In this document: positions 63,238-64,000 of the stretch, one piece after another
How the letters are laid out: each line of letters starts with the position of its first letter
Position numbering within the stretch: position 1 is the first letter of the stretch
Source: Eledone cirrhosa
Taxonomy: Eukaryota; Mollusca; Cephalopoda; Octopoda; Eledonidae
Assembly (NCBI GenBank): GCA_964016885.1
Contig: OZ024745.1
Coordinates: 48,149,042-48,213,041, forward strand
Length of the DNA: 64,000 nt
Direction: 5' to 3'
Program-made: the position numbers and the translations under genes
Notes under the pieces: generated by a model
Told to the model about the DNA's origin: nothing
Database searches by the model: none
What the model saw: the letters and a program-made list of their open reading frames with translations, nothing else

Positions 63238-63399
63238 GTAGTAACATTTATCTTTGGTTCTCTCTTACTGTTTGAGATTGCATATTATATAATGTTATGA
63301 TATTTGTTACAATGGACTGGTGATGTATATGTTACAATGGACTAGTGTATCAGTTGATATACAAGAGGAGATCCATTCTGAATGAGAAACGGTGTTTCT

Positions 63400-63600
63400 T
63401 ATTTATAATTGGTGAATGGCCCACTCTCTAAAGTTGTGCTAGAGTCATGACAAAAAGGACCCAGTCCATACTGTAATGTAGTGCTTGTATCATAACAAAA
63501 AGGACCCAATCCATGTTGTAAGTGCTGGTGCCATGACAAAAAGTGCTCAGTAAGATGGAAGTGTCAGAATCATGATAAAATGCTCCCAGTGCATTACTGG
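63400..63600 (-). repeat. 47-base tandem unit, four diverged copies
   Basis: Repeated GTCATGACAAAAAGGACCCA-like units (63445, 63495, 63535, 63575) in the inverse sense of the 7521-7683 array. Confidence 0.75.
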
Positions 63601-64000
63601 TGCTTTATTATATCAACACTGTAAGGATAAAAGGCAAAGCTAACCTCTGTGGTATTGAACCCAGAATGTAAAGGGTTATAACTCTATGCCACAAAGCACG
63701 TTGTCTGGCTCTCTATCTATACTGCCAATCCACTGCCCTTAAATATGGTAATAACGATGACAGTGATTTGTGGTAACATTGAGATGACTGAGTCATTAGA
63801 GCATAGGACAAAATGCCTTTCAGGATTTGTTCTGAGTTTAAATCCTCCTCAAGGTCAACTTTGGCTTTCATCCATTCAGTGTCAATAAAGCAAAGAACTA
63901 ATCCATCATGGTGGATTGGTAAAATATTAATGCATTGGGTGAGATGCCTTGCTGTAATTATCTCAGCTCTTTATATTCTGAGTTCAAATCCTATTGTGGC
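63600..64000. repeat. SINE family 3 copies (minus, then plus)
   Basis: 63590-63740 is an inverted copy (GGTATTGAACCCAGAATG, CACGTTGTCTGGCTCTCTA). From 63765 a plus copy (GAGTTTAAATCCTCCTCAAG) and at 63910 the head of another run to the window edge. Confidence 0.6.

Overview
The window looks like nuclear DNA from a mollusc, most probably a cephalopod such as an octopus. It has short coding exons separated by long AT-rich introns with GT..AG ends. It is crowded with tRNA-derived SINEs, several LINE families with GAT-repeat tails, Penelope-like, mariner, piggyBac-like and Helitron-like elements, and long (TA)n, (CT)n and (CA)n microsatellites. There is no sign of bacterial organisation. The organism call is inferred from repeat style, not from a database match.

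The only host gene I can support is one large plus-strand gene, partial at both ends, of the complement C3 / alpha-2-macroglobulin / thioester-protein superfamily. I assembled 22 exons between 7732 and 63237. Every splice phase fits the next, no stop occurs, and the domain order is that of C3: MG2, MG3, (most of MG4 missing), MG5, MG6, a basic furin-type site, MG7, CUB-like linker, and most of the thioester domain (TED). The signal peptide, MG1 and the start of MG2 were not found. The rest of the TED, CUB, MG8 and any C345C domain lie beyond the right edge.

The protein is unusual. The thioester motif reads GSGEQ instead of GCGEQ, so the thioester cysteine is serine. The position of the catalytic histidine in C3 is tyrosine. 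No anaphylatoxin exon is visible, although a RKKR site is kept at the usual beta/alpha junction. The MG4 exon(s) and the conserved GC motif after MG6a also appear to be missing. It may be a catalytically silent C3-like paralogue that still folds and is processed.

Layout: 1-7700 holds SINEs, a decayed LINE copy, a Helitron-like fragment and a 0.6-kb fold-back element. 7.7-11.3 kb holds the MG2 exons. 11.3-22.2 kb is an intron with a Penelope-like palindrome carrying two inverted hammerhead-like cores, and a nearly intact antisense LINE. 22.2-34.5 kb holds the MG3-MG5 exons, with a mariner nested in a piggyBac-like MITE. 39.2-47.0 kb holds the MG6 and processing-site exons, with LINEs between them. 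49.3-63.2 kb holds the MG7, CUB and TED exons, with further LINE, Helitron and Penelope-like insertions. The transposable elements do not appear to disrupt the reading frame because all of them sit in introns.
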